Assembly (NCBI GenBank): GCA_938002255.1
Contig: CALLAL010000023.1
Coordinates: 1 to 46,145, forward strand
Direction: 5' to 3'
Source of the DNA: an uncultured bacterium
Lineage (GTDB): Bacteria > Desulfobacterota > BSN033 > UBA1163
DNA length: 46,145 nt
Notes under the pieces: model-generated
The model's database searches: none
The model's input: only the letters and a program-made list of their open reading frames with translations
Told to the model about the DNA's origin: nothing
In this document: positions 15,690-24,944 of the stretch, in pieces
How positions within the stretch are numbered: position 1 is the stretch's first letter
How the letters are laid out: every line of letters starts with the position of its first letter
Position numbers and translations under genes: made by a program

Positions 15690-16458
15690 ACCGAATCATC
15701 CTGCCTGTAAGTCGAACACCATACAGGGCAATCAATCCCAGAGTAATCAGGATGAGAATCAGGACAATGGTTTTCTCGATCCTGGCTGAAGCCAGAGCTG
15801 TAAAAATAGCGATAGGCATGGTCTCAGTCTTTCCAGGCATGGCGCCGGCAAGGGTGACCGTAGCGCCAAATTCCCCCACAGCTTTAGCCCAGGAAAGGAT
15901 CACAGAGGCTAATAACCCCCGAAAAGAGAGGGGAAACGTGATGCGATAGAAAGCCTGCCAGGAGGAGGATCCGAGAGACCGAGCGACGGCTTCATATCTT
16001 GGAGAAATTTCATCCAAGGAGGCCTTCATTAACCGGGTAGCTAAGCCTGCGATTGTCGCAAATTGCGCGAGGATGATGCCTGGGAATTCAAATACAAAAA
16101 AGATGCCTCTTGTCTGGATGGCTTCTCCGAGGGGAGTGTTAAAAAAGACGAGAAATGAAGCTCCGAGAGCGATAGGCGACATGATCATCGGGATTTCGAG
16201 AAAGGTATCAATGATCTGCTTTCCTGTGAATTCATAGCGGGAGAGGGCATAGGCGGATGGGAGGCCGATCACTATGGCAAGGAAAGTCGCCAGGGAGGCG
16301 GCAATCAGGCTCAGGCGAATGGAAAAGAGGGTGGAGGGGTGAACTAGTGCCTCCCAGAAACCCTTGGGGCTTACAGAAAAGAAAAGGGAGGCTAAGAGGC
16401 CAAAGTAGAAGATGAAAATACACAGGGCAGCTCCGATCATCGTATAACGGAATCCCAT
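15682..16458 (-). CDS. modB: Molybdate/tungstate ABC transporter permease
   Basis: 258 aa from ATG 16458, which has AGGAGAACC directly upstream; a TTG six codons earlier is the alternative. There are about six membrane helices. The ATPase-contact EAA loop is RYEAVARSLGSSSWQAFYRI, followed by SWAKAVGEFGATVTLAGAMP, which is characteristic of ModB/WtpB/CysT-type permeases. It is 178 bases after modA, a larger gap than elsewhere in the operon; I see no gene or clear terminator in that gap. Confidence 0.9.
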   Translation of the reverse strand: MGFRYTMIGAALCIFIFYFGLLASLFFSVSPKGFWEALVHPSTLFSIRLSLIAASLATFLAIVIGLPSAYALSRYEFTGKQIIDTFLEIPMIMSPIALGASFLVFFNTPLGEAIQTRGIFFVFEFPGIILAQFATIAGLATRLMKASLDEISPRYEAVARSLGSSSWQAFYRITFPLSFRGLLASVILSWAKAVGEFGATVTLAGAMPGKTETMPIAIFTALASARIEKTIVLILILITLGLIALYGVRLTGRMIRYD

Positions 16459-16636
16459 AGGTTCTCCTATATGCAAGGGAGATACAGATATCAGATGATC
16501 CGGAAAACAGGGTTCAGAATATGGAAATACCGAAGGGTCATAGAAAGAATAAGACCTTTCGCGTTTGACCTGATCCCCTGATATGCTTGTCGCCTCATCC
16601 TGGTAACCTGGTCATCTGAAAACCATTTCATTGTTT

Positions 16637-17533
16637 TTACCTGGTTCTCCATTCCTTCGGCACCCTATATTCTCCTCCAACCGGAGTATCAGATTTCGCG
16701 AATTGGCGCGCCTCGTGAACATCCATCAAGTAATTAAATTTTCGGAAAATGTTTTTTCCTTCCGACGAAAGAAGGTAATCAATGAATTGCTGAGCTAACG
16801 CCCTGTCTTGGGTAAATTTAGAAATGGCAATGGGAATATAGCCGATCCTTGGAATTTCATCCGGCTTGAGATAGATGGTCCCAATCCGCTCAGGGTCCCA
16901 ATATTGAAACACCCGCCATCCAAGCACGGCATCCACTGCTTTGAGAGAGATGACATTCGCTGTTTTTTCACAGCTCTCTGTATAATTGATCAAATTTTTT
17001 CTGAGCTTTTCCTTCTCCTGGGGAGTTAGATTCCTCTCAATGATCTCGACCGCGTAAGTTCCGACACAGACCATTTCTGGATTGGCGATTGCCAGTCGGA
17101 TGCCAGGACGGGTTAAATCCTTTAAGGAGTAAATCTTCTTCGGGTTTCCCTTCTGGACATTGATGGATGGGACAAGATAGACGACCATCTTTTCCGATTC
17201 AGGAAAGACAACTCCTTCCGTTTTGGCTAATTCCATAAAATCAGATGAACCCGGGAAATAGATGTCTCCCTTTCTGGATAATTTCATCTGGGAAAGAACG
17301 AACCCCGAACCTCCGAAGGTCACATTGACCGACCCCCCCGTTTTTATCTGAAAATTCTTGATGGCCTCCTCCGTAGCAGGTTTGCTTGCTGCCCCCGCAA
17401 AGATGAGAAGACTCTTGGTGGAGGACGCGGAGGAGGGTCGAGAGGGGATAAGAATAGAAAGGATCATGATCAAAAAGAGAATTTTGGAGAACACTGGAAG
17501 AAAGACATAACCCAGATGAAGCACGATGATCAC
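16637..17533 (-). CDS. modA: Molybdate/tungstate-binding periplasmic protein
   Basis: A 298-aa extracellular binding protein with an N-terminal hydrophobic signal (FLIMILSILIPSRPSSASS). The mature part begins LLIFAGAASKPATEEAIKNF, and VTFGGSGFVLSQMKLSRKGD holds the oxyanion-binding serines. Further matches are VYLVPSINVQKGNPKKIYSL, ANPEMVCVGTYAVEIIE and a C-terminal FIDYLLSSEGKNIF. It starts with GTG, whose bases overlap the stop of the ModE-like gene (GTGA), so the two are translationally coupled. The ligand, molybdate or tungstate, is not resolved. Confidence 0.9.
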   Translation of the reverse strand: MIIVLHLGYVFLPVFSKILFLIMILSILIPSRPSSASSTKSLLIFAGAASKPATEEAIKNFQIKTGGSVNVTFGGSGFVLSQMKLSRKGDIYFPGSSDFMELAKTEGVVFPESEKMVVYLVPSINVQKGNPKKIYSLKDLTRPGIRLAIANPEMVCVGTYAVEIIERNLTPQEKEKLRKNLINYTESCEKTANVISLKAVDAVLGWRVFQYWDPERIGTIYLKPDEIPRIGYIPIAISKFTQDRALAQQFIDYLLSSEGKNIFRKFNYLMDVHEARQFAKSDTPVGGEYRVPKEWRTR

Positions 17534-17859
17534 CCCTTAAAATGTTTTTTAAAGATCTCTTCAAGGTTTTTGACAGCTTCTTTTCGAAATCGTTCATACC
17601 GTTTCATTAGCTTCTTAGCCTCAGGGGTAAGCGATGAGCCACCTCCAGCCAGCCCTCCGGTCTTTCTTTCGAGTAGAAGAAAGCCAAGACGTTTCTCAAG
17701 GGTGCCCATCAAACGCCAGGCTTTATTGTAAGACATTCCCATGGTTTGGGCTGCCCGGTGAAGGGAATGGTGCTTTTGAACTTTCGACAAAAGTTCATGG
17801 GGGCCATCTCCAAAGGCTTTCCCATTCTTGTCAATCCAGAGTTTATAACCGATCTTCAT
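17530..17859 (-). CDS. ModE-type HTH regulator, DNA-binding domain only
   Basis: A 109-aa protein equal to the N-terminal winged-HTH of ModE: KIGYKLWIDKNGKAFGDGPH, then LSKVQKHHSLHRAAQTMGMS and YNKAWRLMGTLEKRLGFLLL, and GGGSSLTPEAKKLM. The two C-terminal MOP/TOBE domains that bind molybdate in E. coli ModE are absent, so metal sensing must use another mechanism or partner. It is the first gene of the uptake operon, coupled to modA, with a ModE-like box 12-37 bases ahead of its start. Confidence 0.9.
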   Translation of the reverse strand: MKIGYKLWIDKNGKAFGDGPHELLSKVQKHHSLHRAAQTMGMSYNKAWRLMGTLEKRLGFLLLERKTGGLAGGGSSLTPEAKKLMKRYERFRKEAVKNLEEIFKKHFKG

Positions 17860-17870
17860 CGTGGAATCAG

Positions 17871-17896
17871 TCGTTATATCATAAACAGTATAACGA
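17871..17896. promoter_or_regulatory. ModE box
   Basis: TCGTTATA, ten bases, TATAACGA: two perfect 8-bp inverted arms. This resembles the E. coli ModE operator (CGTTATAT-N-ATATAACG type). It lies immediately upstream of the ModE-like gene, so the operon is probably autorepressed by that protein when molybdate or tungstate is sufficient. The rest of the 206-base divergent region to 18066 shows no other clear feature. Confidence 0.75.
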
Positions 17897-18065
17897 TCTT
17901 ATTATCGATTAACATAACCTTCAGGGCCTTGTCAAATGGCGGAAGGTTTGAACAACCCTTCGACCTGAACCATGGGACCCGGAAGTAATTTTTTCTATAG
18001 ACAGACGCCCTGCTCTTTTGTTATATAGATTTCATATGGAATGATAGTGATAGGAGAAAGAAAAG

Positions 18066-19244
18066 ATGTTTCATATTGCTGATCCAAAAGATATCAAGAC
18101 GGGTAAATATACCGATGTCTATTTTACAAGAACCATGGAAGTACTCAAAGCCAAAAAAATTGACAAACGGGTCAAGGCTGAATTCATCGCTAAACGGTTT
18201 CCGGAAGATTATGGCTGGGGAGTTCTGGCAGGCATTGAAGAGGCGGTTTACCTCTTAAAAGACCTTCCAGTCAATGTCAGGGCCATGAGAGAGGGAACCA
18301 TCTTCAGGGCCTACGAGCCGGTGATGGAGATCGAGGGAATGTATACAGAATTCGGTCTATACGAAACCTCAATCTTGGGTCTTCTCTGCCAGGCCTCAGG
18401 GGTTGCCACAAAGGCGGCCCGATGCAAAAAAGCGGCTGGAGATCGGCGGGTGATCAGTTTTGGAGCCAGACGCATTCATCCTGTCATCGCCCCTATGGTG
18501 GAACGAAACGCCTTTATTGGAGGATGTGATGGAGTCTCGGTCGTTAAAGATGCTGAGATGCTCCACGAAGAACCTTCTGGCACCATGCCCCATGCGCTCA
18601 TTTTGATGATGGGCGATACGGTGGAGGCGACGAAAGCCTTTGACGAGGTCATCCACCCGAAAGTGAAACGCGTCTCTTTAATCGACACCTTTAATGATGA
18701 GAAGGTCGAAGCCATCCGCGTCGCAGAAGCACTCGGTAAAAGACTGTTTGGAATCCGACTTGATACCCCCAGTTCGAGAAGGGGGGATTTTCAAAAGATT
18801 ATCGAGGAGATTCGATGGGAGTTAAACCTCCGGGGATACGGACATGTAAAAATCTATGTGAGTGGAGGATTGGACGAAAAGCGTATTCTGAGTCTTAACC
18901 CTGTGGTCGATGCCTATGGGGTTGGGACTTCAATTACGAACGCGCGGGTTATCGATTTTGCTATGGATATTGTTGAGATTGATGGAAAACCACTGGCCAA
19001 ACGGGGTAAGATGTCAGGTTCTAAGAGCGTTCTTCGGTGTTCGAACTGTTTGCAAGATCAAATGATTCCATTTCCCTCCACAAAACAGCCCTCCCGTATG
19101 AGTAAGAGAAGATGCTCATGCGGAGGCCGTCTCCATGAGATGTTAATCCCCTTGATCCAGAAGAATAGTGTGGTTCAGGATTTACCAAGCCCACAGGCGA
19201 TACGGGATTATGTCCTTCAGCAACTTCCCCATTTTGATCTTTAA
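18066..19244 (+). CDS. Nicotinate phosphoribosyltransferase family enzyme
   Basis: 392 aa. It makes nicotinate mononucleotide from nicotinate and PRPP in NAD salvage. Recognisable parts: FHIADPKDIKTGKYTDVYF at the N-terminus, SFGARRIHPVIAPMVERNAF with the catalytic-site histidine, LIDTFNDEKVEAIRVAEAL, IRLDTPSSRRGDF, VSGGLDE and DAYGVGTSIT (phosphate binding). The C-terminus carries a zinc-ribbon-like pair (CSNC and CSCGG) seen in the archaeal-type branch rather than in E. coli PncB. GATAGGAGAAAG precedes the ATG. Confidence 0.9.
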   Translation: MFHIADPKDIKTGKYTDVYFTRTMEVLKAKKIDKRVKAEFIAKRFPEDYGWGVLAGIEEAVYLLKDLPVNVRAMREGTIFRAYEPVMEIEGMYTEFGLYETSILGLLCQASGVATKAARCKKAAGDRRVISFGARRIHPVIAPMVERNAFIGGCDGVSVVKDAEMLHEEPSGTMPHALILMMGDTVEATKAFDEVIHPKVKRVSLIDTFNDEKVEAIRVAEALGKRLFGIRLDTPSSRRGDFQKIIEEIRWELNLRGYGHVKIYVSGGLDEKRILSLNPVVDAYGVGTSITNARVIDFAMDIVEIDGKPLAKRGKMSGSKSVLRCSNCLQDQMIPFPSTKQPSRMSKRRCSCGGRLHEMLIPLIQKNSVVQDLPSPQAIRDYVLQQLPHFDL

Positions 19245-19291
19245 ATTTTTTCCTTTTCAGTAGGCGTGCAGGAAGAAAAAAGGACAGGGGT

Positions 19292-20302
19292 ATGAAAGAA
19301 GCCATGTTATACACCGGGCTGGATGATGGAAGGGTCAAATGTGACCTCTGCAACCATCATTGCGTCATCGGTCCTTCAAAGAGGGGACTCTGCGGTGTGC
19401 GTGAGAATAAAGAAGGGAAGCTCTATAGCCTTGTATTTGAACGGGCAATCTCTATGAATGTGGATCCGATTGAAAAAAAACCTCTTTTCCATCTCCTGCC
19501 CGGCTCGACTTCCTTTTCGATAGCCACTGTGGGGTGTAACTTCCGTTGTCTTCAGTGCCAGAATCACGAGATATCCCAGATGCCCGTTGAGGAGAAGAGA
19601 ATCGAAGGTTCTTCTGTTCCCCCATCGAAAATCGTTTCTCTTGCAAAACAATATCAGTGTCAATCGATCTCCTATACGTATACCGAACCAACCATCTATT
19701 TTGAATATGCTTATGAAACGGCTGTTCTGGCAAAGGCAAACGGGTTAAAAAATATTTTTGTCACCAATGGATACATGACAGAAGAAGCCCTCCACGTGAT
19801 TCATCCTTATCTCGATGGGGCGAATGTTGACTTGAAGAGTTTTCAAGAAAAATTTTACAAAGAAGTTTGTGGAGCAAAACTCCAGCCCGTTCTTGAAAAT
19901 CTGAAACTGATGAAAGCGTTAGGGATCTGGGTGGAGATCACCACCTTGGTCATTCCAACCTTGAACGATTCAGAAAAGGAGTTTGAAGATATTGCTGAAT
20001 TTATCATGTCTTTAGGTCCTGATGTTCCCTGGCATCTATCTGCCTTTTACCCAACCTATAGGTTGACCCATCTTTCAAGGACTCCGGCAGCAGTCCTTTT
20101 CAGAGCAAGAGAAATTGGGTTGAATACGGGTCTCTATTATGTGTATTGCGGGAATATTCCCGGACAGGGAGGAGAAGATACCTTCTGCCCTCATTGTAAG
20201 CGAAAGGTGATTCAACGCTTGGGGTTTCAGGTAGTCCAAAATGATATCGTGAAAGGAAGATGTCGTCATTGCCATGAGGGCATACACGGAATCTGGCAGT
20301 AG
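19292..20302 (+). CDS. amrS: AmrS-type radical SAM enzyme (AmmeMemoRadiSam)
   Basis: A 336-aa radical SAM protein. The cluster motif is C82-NFR-C86-LQ-C89. It is preceded by CDLCNHHC and GLCGVRENKEGKLYSLVFER, which mark the AmmeMemoRadiSam/PflA-like group. YTYTEPTIYFEYAYE and NVDLKSFQEKFYKEVCGA follow, and the C-terminus has CPHC and CRHCHEG zinc-type pairs. Its usual partners, AMMECR1 and MEMO proteins, are not adjacent. It is followed directly by the MinD-like ATPase. The product chemistry of the family is not settled. Confidence 0.9.
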   Translation: MKEAMLYTGLDDGRVKCDLCNHHCVIGPSKRGLCGVRENKEGKLYSLVFERAISMNVDPIEKKPLFHLLPGSTSFSIATVGCNFRCLQCQNHEISQMPVEEKRIEGSSVPPSKIVSLAKQYQCQSISYTYTEPTIYFEYAYETAVLAKANGLKNIFVTNGYMTEEALHVIHPYLDGANVDLKSFQEKFYKEVCGAKLQPVLENLKLMKALGIWVEITTLVIPTLNDSEKEFEDIAEFIMSLGPDVPWHLSAFYPTYRLTHLSRTPAAVLFRAREIGLNTGLYYVYCGNIPGQGGEDTFCPHCKRKVIQRLGFQVVQNDIVKGRCRHCHEGIHGIWQ

Positions 20303-21253
20303 TTGAAAGCCACTTACTCTAAGTTTATGGGTGGACATTCTCAGAGAGTCATCTGGACGATTGGGGGCGGTAAAGGAGGAAGCGGAAAGAGTTTTATTAC
20401 CACCAACATCGGAGTTTGTCTCTCAAAGATGGGAACCCGCGTTATTTTGATTGATGCAGACTTAGGAGGGGCTAATCTCCATACTTTCTTGGGAATTCTT
20501 CCACCGGTCCCCACCTTATCGGACTTTATTAAGAAGAGGGTAACTCAGCTCCACGATCTACTCATTCAAACGAATATTCCCAATCTAAAGCTCCTGACCG
20601 GCGCACAAGACCTTCTGAATGCTGCTGATGCGAAAAACGTCCAGAAAAGAAAGCTTCTCCGATCGATTAAAGATCTTGAAAGCGACTATATCTTAGTGGA
20701 TTTAGGCGGAGGGAATGCCTTAAATGTTTTAGATTTCTTTTTGATGTCGGATGGAGGTATCCTGGTGGTAACTCCTGAGCCAACCGCTATCGAAAATACC
20801 TACCGGTTTTTGAAGAGCGCCTTCTATCGGCGGCTCAAACAAACGGTTTCTTCCTACTCGGCTAAAACGCTGATCGATCAAACCATGGATCCAAAGAACG
20901 AGGCGGGTATCCAGACCCCTTATGATCTTTTTCAAGAGGTCAAACGAATCAATGAGGAAGATGGTCGGAGGATGATGGAGGAGGCTTCCAAATTCCATCC
21001 CAACCTTATCCTAAACCAGGTCCGCTCCAAAAAGGATATTGAAATCGGTTTTTCAATGAGAAGTGCCTGTCATCAATATTTCGGTATCCACCTCCACTAT
21101 TTGGGGTATATCGTTTTTGATCAGGAGGTGAGTAACTCCATCCGAAAGAGAAAACCATTGATGGTTGAAAATGACAAATCGAAGGCGGCACAATGTCTTA
21201 AAGAGATCGCTTTCAGATTAGCCCACAGCGGATCTTTGGATTCATTCAATTAG
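20303..21253 (+). CDS. MinD/FlhG-like P-loop ATPase
   Basis: A 316-aa ATPase with the deviant Walker A IGGGKGGSGKS, ILIDADLGGANLHTFLG (switch I region) and YILVDLGGGNALNVLDF (Walker B). It is longer than MinD because of an insert around residues 190-240 (YDLFQEVKRINEEDG). The frame may start at TTG 20303, directly abutting the amrS stop, or at ATG 20327; ribosome sites are weak for both. Proteins like this, paired with a J-domain/HTH protein as here, recur in Deltaproteobacteria. A positioning or regulatory function is inferred. Confidence 0.85.
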   Translation: MKATYSKFMGGHSQRVIWTIGGGKGGSGKSFITTNIGVCLSKMGTRVILIDADLGGANLHTFLGILPPVPTLSDFIKKRVTQLHDLLIQTNIPNLKLLTGAQDLLNAADAKNVQKRKLLRSIKDLESDYILVDLGGGNALNVLDFFLMSDGGILVVTPEPTAIENTYRFLKSAFYRRLKQTVSSYSAKTLIDQTMDPKNEAGIQTPYDLFQEVKRINEEDGRRMMEEASKFHPNLILNQVRSKKDIEIGFSMRSACHQYFGIHLHYLGYIVFDQEVSNSIRKRKPLMVENDKSKAAQCLKEIAFRLAHSGSLDSFN

Positions 21254-21275
21254 TGCGGCACTCTACAAAGCGTTT

Positions 21276-21872
21276 ATGAAGCGAATTGAGGATCAAACTT
21301 ATTATGAACTTTTGGAAATCAGTCCTGATGCAACTCCTAAAGAGATTCAACAAGCCTATGATCGTGCAAAGGAAACCTTTCAGTTGGACTCCCTCGCCAT
21401 CTACTCCCTCTTTCCACAAGAGGAGGTGACGAAGATACAAGCCGCTATTGAAGAGGCGTATCGAGTTCTCAAGGATGAGGAATTACGTCGAAGCTATGAT
21501 CAATCCTGTCCCCATCTGTTTAAACATTTATCAAGGGCTCAACAGATCCACCCTCCCTCGGAAAAATTGCATGAGATGAAACAAGGTCTCTCTTTTACAG
21601 ATATTTCTCTGGAAATCAAAGACATTCCCTATCGGGGAACATCGCTCAAACAACTGCGGGAACAATTAGGGATTGACCTTAAAACCATTGCCGCGAAGAC
21701 GAAAATCAATCCGAGGATCTTGGAAAGTATTGAAAATGAGGAGCTGGACCGTCTTCCAGCCCCCGTCTATTTAAAGGGGTTTTTAAAAGCCTATGCTCGG
21801 GTCCTCAACATCGATCCTCAACGGTTGATAGAGGGCTATTTTCAGCTCTTTCAAGAACGGAAAAAAAAGTAG
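21276..21872 (+). CDS. J-domain-like protein fused to RodZ-type HTH
   Basis: 198 aa in two parts. Residues 8-76 resemble a J domain (YYELLEISPDATPKEIQQAY through EEAYRVLKDEELRRSYDQ), but the HPD tripeptide that stimulates DnaK is missing, so it is unlikely to act as a co-chaperone. Residues about 120-195 match the HTH_25/RodZ-type domain: LKQLREQLGIDLKTIAAKTK, NPRILESIENEELDRLPAPV and YLKGFLKAYARVLNIDP. There is no membrane helix, unlike RodZ. It follows the MinD-like gene by 22 bases, so the two probably work together. Confidence 0.85.
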   Translation: MKRIEDQTYYELLEISPDATPKEIQQAYDRAKETFQLDSLAIYSLFPQEEVTKIQAAIEEAYRVLKDEELRRSYDQSCPHLFKHLSRAQQIHPPSEKLHEMKQGLSFTDISLEIKDIPYRGTSLKQLREQLGIDLKTIAAKTKINPRILESIENEELDRLPAPVYLKGFLKAYARVLNIDPQRLIEGYFQLFQERKKK

Positions 21873-21980
21873 CTTAAACCTCTTTGTAGATCCAACGCGG
21901 TCATCATGCCCCAATCAGAATCCCTCTGGCGGAGTACCCGAAGTTGACTTAAATACTAATCTCTTGACCTCAGGGAAGGG

Positions 21981-22499
21981 TTACGGTTTTTCGTTAATGA
22001 GTTCTGAGATTTTGTTGGAGATCTTTTGACCTATAGCGGTATTAAAGCCAACAATTTTTTCTTGAATGTTCCCCTTCCGATCGATGAGGACTGTGGTAGG
22101 AAGCCCTGTCACTTTGTACTTTTTGATAATCTCATCAGGGGTCATAATGATGGGATAGGGGATGTCCATCGATTGAACAAAACGACGGACTATTTCTAAA
22201 TCGCCTAACTTATCCGTGCTCATTCCAATCAGTTCAAATCCCTGGTCATGGAATCTTTTATAAAGATCAATCAGGTGTGGAATCGATTCTTTGCAGGGGG
22301 CACACCAGGTGGCCCAGAAATCGAGTAAAACCACCTTTCCCTTTAGACCGGAAAGGGTAATCTCCTGGTTGGTGAGGGTTTTTAAAGAAAAGTCCGGCGC
22401 GGAGGGCGACTCGGGAGGCTTTCCACTGCAATGGGAAAGAAATAGAAGCAGTCCCATACTCAGGATGAGAAGCAACGAAGAAGTCAGAAGCCGTTTCAA
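21981..22499 (-). CDS. TlpA/ResA-like thioredoxin-fold lipoprotein
   Basis: 172 aa with a lipoprotein signal (LLLFLSHC, with the lipidated Cys at about residue 24) and a periplasmic thioredoxin fold: DFWATWCAPCKESIPHL carries the CAPC active site, and GLPTTVLIDRKGNI holds the cis-proline. It probably reduces disulfides in exported proteins, for example for cytochrome c maturation. It is on the minus strand, 94 bases after a cytosolic thioredoxin gene, and may share its transcript. Confidence 0.9.
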   Translation of the reverse strand: MKRLLTSSLLLILSMGLLLFLSHCSGKPPESPSAPDFSLKTLTNQEITLSGLKGKVVLLDFWATWCAPCKESIPHLIDLYKRFHDQGFELIGMSTDKLGDLEIVRRFVQSMDIPYPIIMTPDEIIKKYKVTGLPTTVLIDRKGNIQEKIVGFNTAIGQKISNKISELINEKP

Positions 22500-22593
22500 A
22501 GAGGGTAACCCTTTTTTATATAAAGCAAAGATCTAATAGAACAAACACGGACGAATCAATGACCGTATTAAAAGGCCGTACGCTCGCCACCTT

Positions 22594-22926
22594 TTAAAGC
22601 GCCTTGTCAATCATGGCTTTCAAGCGCGCCTTGGGGACAGAGCCGACGATCTGATCGAGAACTTCACCCCCTTTAAACAGAATGAGGGTTGGAATGCCTC
22701 GAACCCCATACTGGCTGGGGGTTGCTGGATTTTCATCAACATTTAGTTTTGTGATTTTTACCTTGCCGGTATATTCTTGGGCCAATTCTTCGACAATGGG
22801 ACTAATGGCCCGGCAAGGACCGCACCAGCTCGCCCAAAAATCTACCAACACAGGGATGTCGGACTGTAAAACCTCTGCAGAAAAATTTTTGTCTGTAACG
22901 TGAAGCAATCCTGATTCTGTGGCCAT
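22594..22926 (-). CDS. trxA: Thioredoxin
   Basis: A 110-aa classic thioredoxin. [20 protein letters not shown] carries the CGPC active site, then [20 protein letters not shown] with the conserved cis-proline, and [14 protein letters not shown]. It is the cytosolic disulfide reductant. It lies 54 bases downstream of the polyprenyl synthase gene on the same strand. The upstream AGGTGAAAAAAAATGG region provides a weak ribosome site. Confidence 0.95.
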   Translation of the reverse strand: MATESGLLHVTDKNFSAEVLQSDIPVLVDFWASWCGPCRAISPIVEELAQEYTGKVKITKLNVDENPATPSQYGVRGIPTLILFKGGEVLDQIVGSVPKARLKAMIDKAL

Positions 22927-22980
22927 TTTTTTTCACCTCTCACATTTTAAAATGACACCTCTCGCCTGCCCGATAGGCTC

Positions 22981-23997
22981 TTAGAACCTCCTTTCAAGAA
23001 CATAGTCTGATAAGCGAGAAAGGGCATCCTTTTCTTTTGAGTAAGGAAAGTGCTGAAGATGTGCCTTCGCCTTGGTGATATACTCTTTTGCTTTTTGGAA
23101 CGTGTAAGTCAATCCCTGATATTTCTCAATGAGATACCCGACCTGAAAAAAGGTCTCTTGGGTAACGGGATCGGATTCCACTGCCCTTCTGATAAGTTCT
23201 GACTCCTCTGGGGTGCATTGGCTCAGGATATAAATCAAGGGAAGGGTGATTTTGCCGTCCTGAAGGTCAATCCCGATCTTTTTTCCAAACTCCTCTTCTT
23301 TGGAAATGTAATCGAGGCGATCGTCAATTAACTGGAAAGCGATTCCGAAATCCATCCCAAAATCCAGTAAGGCCTTTTCTTGTTCCTCCGGGGCGTCTGC
23401 GAGGATCGCTCCGACCTGAGTGGCGGCTGAAAAGAGGGCAGCGGTCTTTCTTGTAACGATCGAAAGATAATCGTCTTCTGTCAGCGATAGGTCGTTGGTC
23501 TTGATCAATTCTTCCAGTTCTCCTTCAGCCATCAAGGTGGTGGCTCGTGAAATGGCTTGAAGAATTTTTCGATTTCCGTTCTCCACCAAGAGCGAGAAAC
23601 ATTTCGTGAAAAGAAAATCTCCTACTAACACGCAGGCTTCGTTTCCCCATTTGGCATTGGCTGATTCCATGCCTCTCCGAAGCTCTGCCCGATCAACCAC
23701 ATCATCATGGAGAAGGGTTGCGGTATGGATGAATTCGATGAGACTTGCCATGGAGATGTGGGCCTCCCCTGTGTACCCACATGCCCGTGCAGAAAGGATG
23801 AGCAGAAGAGGACGGAGCCTCTTCCCGCCGCTCAAGAGGAGATGTTCTCCGATGGCAGAAATGATTGGGACCTTTGATCTCAGGTTTTTGCGGAACTCAA
23901 GATCAACCTTTTTTAAATCCTCTCCGATCCAGACAAGAATTTCTTCCAAAGGGTTTCTTTCATCCAGTTTGGATATCACAGCACTTAAACCATTCAT
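22981..23997 (-). CDS. Trans-polyprenyl diphosphate synthase (IspB/HepT type)
   Basis: 338 aa. It condenses isopentenyl diphosphate into long-chain all-trans polyprenyl diphosphate for quinone side chains. The first Asp-rich motif is at 98-102 (LLHDDVVDRAELRRG) and the second reads FQLIDDRLDY. GGKRLRPLLLILSARA precedes the first. Residues at the fifth and fourth positions before the first motif are small or aliphatic, consistent with long-chain products, but chain length is not certain. Confidence 0.92.
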   Translation of the reverse strand: MNGLSAVISKLDERNPLEEILVWIGEDLKKVDLEFRKNLRSKVPIISAIGEHLLLSGGKRLRPLLLILSARACGYTGEAHISMASLIEFIHTATLLHDDVVDRAELRRGMESANAKWGNEACVLVGDFLFTKCFSLLVENGNRKILQAISRATTLMAEGELEELIKTNDLSLTEDDYLSIVTRKTAALFSAATQVGAILADAPEEQEKALLDFGMDFGIAFQLIDDRLDYISKEEEFGKKIGIDLQDGKITLPLIYILSQCTPEESELIRRAVESDPVTQETFFQVGYLIEKYQGLTYTFQKAKEYITKAKAHLQHFPYSKEKDALSRLSDYVLERRF

Positions 23998-24106
23998 CCC
24001 ACTTATTTATTATCCTATTCATCCCCCATTGTCAAAAAAAAGTTGTAAGTTTCCCCAAACTCTCTCTCTTTCAATCATTTGGAAAAGCGATAGGGAGGGG
24101 CATTTT

Positions 24107-24844
24107 TTACGCATAGAGCCATCGAGGGGGAAGGATATGTAACTCCACTCCTCCGGATTTAATCGCCTCAAGAAGAACGAACTTGGCTTCTTCATGGATT
24201 CGGGAATGGACAAATTGAATTCGTTTAGGTTCCAGGCCATGTCCTCGTAAGGCTGCAAATAAATCTGTCGTCCGCGAGGCAGGAAAGATAAGATAAAACC
24301 TCCCCTTGTTGGGCAAGAGATAGGAAGATATAGAGACGAGGTCATTGAGATTCCCTTTGATTTCATGGCGAGCCACTGCTTTCTCAGGAAGAGGATTGAC
24401 TCTTCCCGTTCGATATTTTCGATAGGGTGGATTGGAGAGGATGACATCAAAAGAAGCAGGAGGAAACATTGTCTTGAGTCTCCTGAAATCCTGATGAAGA
24501 ATGGAAATCCGGTTCTCCAGATGATTTAAACGAACATTTTTAAGGGCACAGTCAACCAGAGATTTCTGAATCTCAACACCCCAAAAAGAGATTTCCTGGG
24601 TATTTTGGGAGAGTAACAGCAGAAGGACGCCACATCCGGTGCCTATATCGAGGACCTTTTCTTTTTTTTTCAGTTTAACAAATTGACTCAGAAGAACCGT
24701 ATCGACTGAAAAACGATATCCCTCCTTCTTTTGAATGATTTTTAAGCGTCCATTCATGAAGGAGTCAAGGGTTTCATCAGGGGCCAGTAACGGTTGCTCC
24801 TTATCCTCCATTATTTTCATTTCTTGCGGATTCCTTTCATCCAT
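24107..24844 (-). CDS. tRNA1(Val) N6-adenine methyltransferase-like (TrmN6/YfiC)
   Basis: A 245-aa class I SAM methyltransferase. LDIGTGCGVLLLLLS is the SAM-binding glycine loop, WGVEIQKSLVDCALKN follows, and ILSNPPYRK is the NPPY motif of N6-adenine methyltransferases. RFSVDTVLLSQFV is typical of the YfiC/TrmN6 group. It probably modifies A37 of tRNA1(Val). It is minus strand and divergent from rpmB. Confidence 0.88.
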   Translation of the reverse strand: MDERNPQEMKIMEDKEQPLLAPDETLDSFMNGRLKIIQKKEGYRFSVDTVLLSQFVKLKKKEKVLDIGTGCGVLLLLLSQNTQEISFWGVEIQKSLVDCALKNVRLNHLENRISILHQDFRRLKTMFPPASFDVILSNPPYRKYRTGRVNPLPEKAVARHEIKGNLNDLVSISSYLLPNKGRFYLIFPASRTTDLFAALRGHGLEPKRIQFVHSRIHEEAKFVLLEAIKSGGVELHILPPRWLYA

Positions 24845-24944
24845 CTAACACAGGTTCCATAGGGTGTCAACGAAAGGGTCGGACTTTCCTTGAATTTTTG
24901 ATGGGTATATGTTATTGAATCATAAATTTTTAAGAGGTCGTGAA

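Noticed and set aside
18016-18025. TTGTTATATAG near 18016 and TGTTATATAG near 12485 as ModE half-sites
   Set aside because: Each lacks a second arm; likely chance in AT-rich sequence.
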